64,000 nt of DNA, from contig NZ_JAGINW010000001.1 of assembly GCF_017876405.1 (NCBI RefSeq), forward strand, positions 4,477,203 to 4,541,202, written 5' to 3'. Position numbers and translations under genes: made by a program. Origin of the DNA: Kibdelosporangium banguiense. GTDB taxonomy: Bacteria > Actinomycetota > Actinomycetes > Mycobacteriales > Pseudonocardiaceae. The notes below the pieces were generated by a model. The model was not told the origin of the DNA. It ran no database searches and saw nothing but the letters and a program-made list of their open reading frames with translations. Shown piece after piece: positions 60,952 through 64,000 of this stretch. How positions within the stretch are numbered: the first letter of the stretch is position 1; each line of letters starts with the position of its first letter.

Positions 60952-62421
60952 TCATTCCTTGCAGTTCTTGTTCTTGTTGATGCAGTTGACCAGGCGGAAC
61001 ATGATGCGCTCGGACATCACGTTGGCGAAGTCGTTGTGGTCGGAAGCCGGGTTGTTCTTCTCCTGGGTGAAGGAGTCGACCGAGTACAGGCCCTTCTGCT
61101 GGACATCCCGCGGGATGTCGTAGGTCAGGCTGATCCGCAGCTGCGGCAACGGGACGAGGCCCCGCGCGCACTGGCCGTTCTCCTGGCGGTGCAGGATGTG
61201 GTCGCGGTGGTTGGTCGAGTCGACGTTCTTGCCGTCCCAGCAGCTCGGGAAGTCGTGCACACGCATGACCTGTGAACCCTGCGGGCAGATCGGGTACTTG
61301 TCGAGCAGCACCTTGTCCTGGAAGCCCGAGCAGGTCCAGACCTTGCGGGCGTTCTTCGGGCCGTTGGTGGAGACCTTGGCGTCACCGGTGAGGATGCGCA
61401 GGAACTTCGGCATCGCCTTGATCTTGGCCGACGGGTTGCCGCGGAAGGTCAGCTCGGCCTTGACCGGGCGCTGGATGGTGCCGTCGTTGATGCCGATCGC
61501 CAGGTTCGGGTCCTGGTTGCCCTTCTTGTGCTGGTGCTCCTGCTTGCCCTCGGTGTTGACCTCGTTGTTCTGGTCACCGTTGTTGTTGACACCGCCCTTG
61601 TTCTGCTGCTTGATGCCGCAGGGGGCGAGCTGGCCGAAGTCCTTGGGCTGCTGGCCGTTCTTGTTGACCGCCTGGCTGATCTTGTCCAGGGACTGCTTGC
61701 GCTTCTCGGTGAGCGGGTTGACGACCTCCTGGTCGACGTTCTTGGCCTTCTCGAGCTTCTGCTCGGCCTCTTCCTTCTGCTTGTCGATGTTGTCCAGCTC
61801 CTGCTCGACGACCTGGTTGGCGTCGTCGGGCAGTTCCTCGGGCAGTTCGCTGGCGACGTCCTTGCAGTCCACGCGGGGCTCGCGCTTCTCAACGGCGGCG
61901 GCCTGCTGGTCTTCCTGGTAACGCTGCCAGTTGCCCTCGGAGGCCCGGGTCCCGTTCTTCTGGGCGTCCTTGTTCGCGCTGTTGATGCGCACCACAGGCC
62001 AGAAGTAGGCCGACTTGTCGCCGTTCTTACAGGTCGTGCCGGACTTGGCGAGGCTCTTGTTGTTCGAGTCGGCGTTCGCGCTCAGGTTTCCAACGTAGTC
62101 GTGCAGATGTTCGGCACCCATCTTGATGCCGGGCTGCGCGATGAAGTTGTCGGCGTTGAAGTGGCCGTTCTCGTTTTTGCCGCAGTTGACCGTGAAGGTG
62201 CCCAAGCTCGCGTTGCGCTGGTTGCGCACCTGCGGCACGTTGGGTTGCACCTTGGTGATGTCGACGAAGAAGGACTTGTCGGCAATGGCCGCGGACGCGT
62301 CCGGATCGCCGCCGGTAGTCGTGATCACGACTATGGTGCCGGTTGCGATCGCCAGGGCTAACGCACCAGTAGCGATCTTGGTCCGGCGGGAGATGCGGTG
62401 CCGCCCTTTACTCGGGGCCAT
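60952..62421 (-). CDS. Secreted DUF1996 protein with charged central insert
   Basis: A 489-residue exported protein. The N-terminus (basic KGRHRISRRTK then a hydrophobic stretch) is a signal or anchor. The first DUF1996 half holds FIAQPGIKMGAEHLHDYVGN and KNGDKSAYFWPVVRI. The second half holds AELTFRGNPSAK, MPKFLRILTGDAK, HDFPSCWDGKNVDSTNHRDH and PLPQLRISLTYDIP. Between them (about residues 160-310) is a Lys/Glu/Gln-rich helical insert with two Cys and no DUF similarity. Relatives are fungal-like lectin/WSC-associated proteins; binding to sugars is only a hint. Confidence 0.88.
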   Translation of the reverse strand: MAPSKGRHRISRRTKIATGALALAIATGTIVVITTTGGDPDASAAIADKSFFVDITKVQPNVPQVRNQRNASLGTFTVNCGKNENGHFNADNFIAQPGIKMGAEHLHDYVGNLSANADSNNKSLAKSGTTCKNGDKSAYFWPVVRINSANKDAQKNGTRASEGNWQRYQEDQQAAAVEKREPRVDCKDVASELPEELPDDANQVVEQELDNIDKQKEEAEQKLEKAKNVDQEVVNPLTEKRKQSLDKISQAVNKNGQQPKDFGQLAPCGIKQQNKGGVNNNGDQNNEVNTEGKQEHQHKKGNQDPNLAIGINDGTIQRPVKAELTFRGNPSAKIKAMPKFLRILTGDAKVSTNGPKNARKVWTCSGFQDKVLLDKYPICPQGSQVMRVHDFPSCWDGKNVDSTNHRDHILHRQENGQCARGLVPLPQLRISLTYDIPRDVQQKGLYSVDSFTQEKNNPASDHNDFANVMSERIMFRLVNCINKNKNCKE

Positions 62422-62496
62422 CGACTACTCACCTCGTTTTTTCATTCTTTTGTTCAATTTTGGGATTGAACGTGGCGGGGGATGAAACGGTACAAC

Positions 62497-62529
62497 GCCG
62501 TGAGTGCCGCCAGGGGCGGCACTCACGGC
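62497..62529 (-). terminator. Terminator after the second DUF1996 gene
   Basis: A perfect 15-bp stem (62497-62511 with 62515-62529) and a 3-nt loop lie 11 nt beyond the stop at 62540. It separates the tandem DUF1996 genes, so the one at 60952 should have its own promoter within 62422-62496. Confidence 0.8.
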
Positions 62530-62539
62530 TCTCGGGGAA

Positions 62540-64000
62540 TTACTCGTTACACTTCTTGCCGGTGTTGATGCAGTTGACGACGCGGTTCATGATCTGGTTG
62601 GACATCACGTTGGCGAAGTCGTCGTGGTCTGAAAGGGGGTTGTGCTCCTCTTCGGGGAAGGAGTCCACCTTGTACAGACGCTTTTGCTGAACTTCCTGCG
62701 GGATGTTGTACGTGAGGGTGATGCGAAGCTGCGGGACCGCCTTGAATCCGTTGCCGCACTGACCGTTCTGGTTCGGGAAAACGATGTGGTCGCGGTGGTT
62801 CTCGGAGTCGATGTTCTGACCGTCCCAGCAGCTGGGGAAGTCGTGGATTCGCTTGACAGCGGCACCGTTCGGGCAGATCGGGTACTTGTCGATCAGGACC
62901 TTGTCCTCGAAACCGGCGCAGGTCCACGAGGCCTTGGTGTTCTTGTTGCCGTTGACCGACGGTTTGGCGTCACCGTAGAGAATCCGGAGGAACTTCGGCA
63001 TCGCCTCGACGTTGCCGACCGGGCTGCCGCGGAAGGTGAGCTCCGCCTTGGCCGGCCGCTGGATCTCACCGTCGTTGCCGGCGAGCTCGTTGTTCTCGTC
63101 CGGGGCCTCCAGCTCGGCCTGCTGCTGGTTGTTGTTGCCCTGGTTGTTCTGGCCCTGCTGGTTGTTGCCTTGGTTCTTGTTGTTGTTGTTGCCCTGGTTG
63201 CCTTGTTGGTTGTTGTTGTTCTGCTGGTTGTTGTTCTGGCCGTTGTTGTTGTTCTGGCCCTGGTTCTGCTTGTTCTGGCCCTGGTTCTGGCCTTGGTTGT
63301 TGTTCTGACCCTGCTGGTCGTTGTCCCGGTTCTGGTTCTGCGCCAGGTTGCCCTGGATCAGGTTGTTCCGGTTGTTGTTCTGGCCCTGCTGCTCGTTCTG
63401 GCCGTTGTTGTTCTGGTTGTTCCGGTTCTGCTGCTGACCTTGCTGCTGGGCGTTGTTCTGGCCGTTCTGGCCCTGCTGGCCGCGCTGGTTGTTCTGACCC
63501 TGCTGCTGGCCGTTGTTGTTCTGCTGGTTGTTGTTCTGGCCCTGGTTGTTCTGACCCTGACCTTGGTTCTGGTTGTTCTTGTTCTGGTTGTTCTGGTTGT
63601 TGTTCTGACCCTGGCCCTGGTTGTTCTGCTTGTTCTGGCCCTGGTTGTTGTTGTTCTGACCCTTGTTCTGCTGCTGAGCCTCGTCCTGGGCGGCTTCCTC
63701 TTCATCCACAATGCGGATGACCGGCCAGAAGTAGGCTGATTTGTCGCCGTTCTTGCAGGTGGTGCCACCGGCCTGCAGACTCTGGTTGTTCGAGTCGGCG
63801 TTGGTGGTCAGGTTGCCGACGTAGTCGTGCAGGTGCTGAGCACCGTTCTTGATACCCGGCTGGGCGATGAAGTTGTCCGGGTTGAAGTGCTGGTTCTCGT
63901 TCGTGCCGCAATCGACGGTGAACGTTCCTGTGGAGGCATCCCCTTGTGGCTGTGGTTGCCGAACATTGGCTTGGACAGTCGTGATGTCCACGAAGAACTT
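62540..64000 (-). CDS. Secreted DUF1996 protein with Asn/Gln-rich insert (partial)
   Basis: A tandem paralog of the gene at 60952, running off the window at its 5' end. The first half (NPDNFIAQPGIKNGAQHLHDYVGN) and the second half (MPKFLRILYGDAKPSVNG, HDFPSCWDGQNIDSENHRDH, ending IMNRVVNCINTGKKCNE) match the other closely. Between them, however, lies about 185 residues made almost entirely of Asn, Gln and Gly, with a few Lys and Arg. It is preceded by an acidic EEEAAQDEA bridge. The start and signal peptide are outside the window. Confidence 0.9.
   Translation of the reverse strand, partial: KFFVDITTVQANVRQPQPQGDASTGTFTVDCGTNENQHFNPDNFIAQPGIKNGAQHLHDYVGNLTTNADSNNQSLQAGGTTCKNGDKSAYFWPVIRIVDEEEAAQDEAQQQNKGQNNNNQGQNKQNNQGQGQNNNQNNQNKNNQNQGQGQNNQGQNNNQQNNNGQQQGQNNQRGQQGQNGQNNAQQQGQQQNRNNQNNNGQNEQQGQNNNRNNLIQGNLAQNQNRDNDQQGQNNNQGQNQGQNKQNQGQNNNNGQNNNQQNNNNQQGNQGNNNNKNQGNNQQGQNNQGNNNQQQAELEAPDENNELAGNDGEIQRPAKAELTFRGSPVGNVEAMPKFLRILYGDAKPSVNGNKNTKASWTCAGFEDKVLIDKYPICPNGAAVKRIHDFPSCWDGQNIDSENHRDHIVFPNQNGQCGNGFKAVPQLRITLTYNIPQEVQQKRLYKVDSFPEEEHNPLSDHDDFANVMSNQIMNRVVNCINTGKKCNE
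63121..63676 (-). repeat. Low-complexity Asn/Gln-codon tract
   Basis: About 556 bp of imperfect repeats of AAC, CAG and GGC codons on the minus strand, encoding units such as QGQNNNQ. The repeats vary in length and are not exact tandem copies. Such DNA is likely to expand or contract, and its length may be unreliable in an assembly. Confidence 0.9.

Overview
The window looks like chromosome from a high-GC Gram-positive actinomycete, most likely a Pseudonocardiaceae-type genus (Amycolatopsis, Kibdelosporangium or Lentzea relatives). The evidence is the strong G/C third-position bias, frequent GTG and TTG starts, ATGA/GTGA start-stop overlaps, XRE/DUF5753 regulators, DUF4439, DUF4383 and DUF1996 proteins, Tat signals, and an actinobacterial order of translation genes. 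No rRNA, tRNA, CRISPR array or biosynthetic gene cluster was seen.

Layout. 0-12.5 kb: the tail of mtnA overlapping an aldolase/SDR fusion, proS, three paralogous membrane-anchored proteins, a HAD hydrolase, membrane proteins, a YjbQ protein, an aminotransferase V-like protein, and a coupled lipoprotein/DUF4439 pair. A 53-bp palindromic element occurs twice, once between genes and once translated in frame inside the aldolase gene. 12.6-18.7 kb: rimP-nusA-ylxR-infB-DUF503-rbfA, ending in a perfect terminator. 18.7-29.4 kb: accessory genes lying inside what is normally a compact translation cluster: an ABC exporter with a MerR-type promoter, an ArsR/VOC/SRPBCC operon, a divergent methyltransferase/MerR pair, a proline iminopeptidase remnant beside a MarR gene, a SNF2 helicase, and an esterase. 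29.4-38.2 kb: nrnA (inverted) with a CGNR protein, MATE and MFS transporters, two divergent XRE/DUF5753 regulators, truB, ribF, and an HTH/thpR pair. 38.2-42.7 kb: a small membrane operon with a 25-codon leader and a 58-residue gene, DUF4383, decayed genes, and a two-component system. 42.9-48.2 kb: rpsO, pnp, M16 peptidase, dapB and a TPR protein, the last four linked by start-stop overlaps.

48.2-54.7 kb is a decay zone. It holds a regulator broken by a nonsense codon and two frameshifts, an IS21 remnant with intact istB, a phosphotransferase, a regulator with a frameshift just after its start, and a frameshifted small gene. 54.7-58.9 kb carries Lrp, an SMP-30 protein, and an MhqD/MhqO-like pair opposite an AraC regulator.

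59.1-60.9 kb is a compact envelope operon: a 15-cysteine double-psi-beta-barrel protein, a Tat substrate and a MauE-like membrane protein. 60.9-64 kb holds two tandem secreted DUF1996 paralogs. They share both halves of the domain but carry unrelated inserts: a charged helical segment in one, and about 185 residues of almost pure Asn/Gln/Gly in the other. The Asn/Gln insert, the envelope operon and the translated palindrome are the observations I would follow first.
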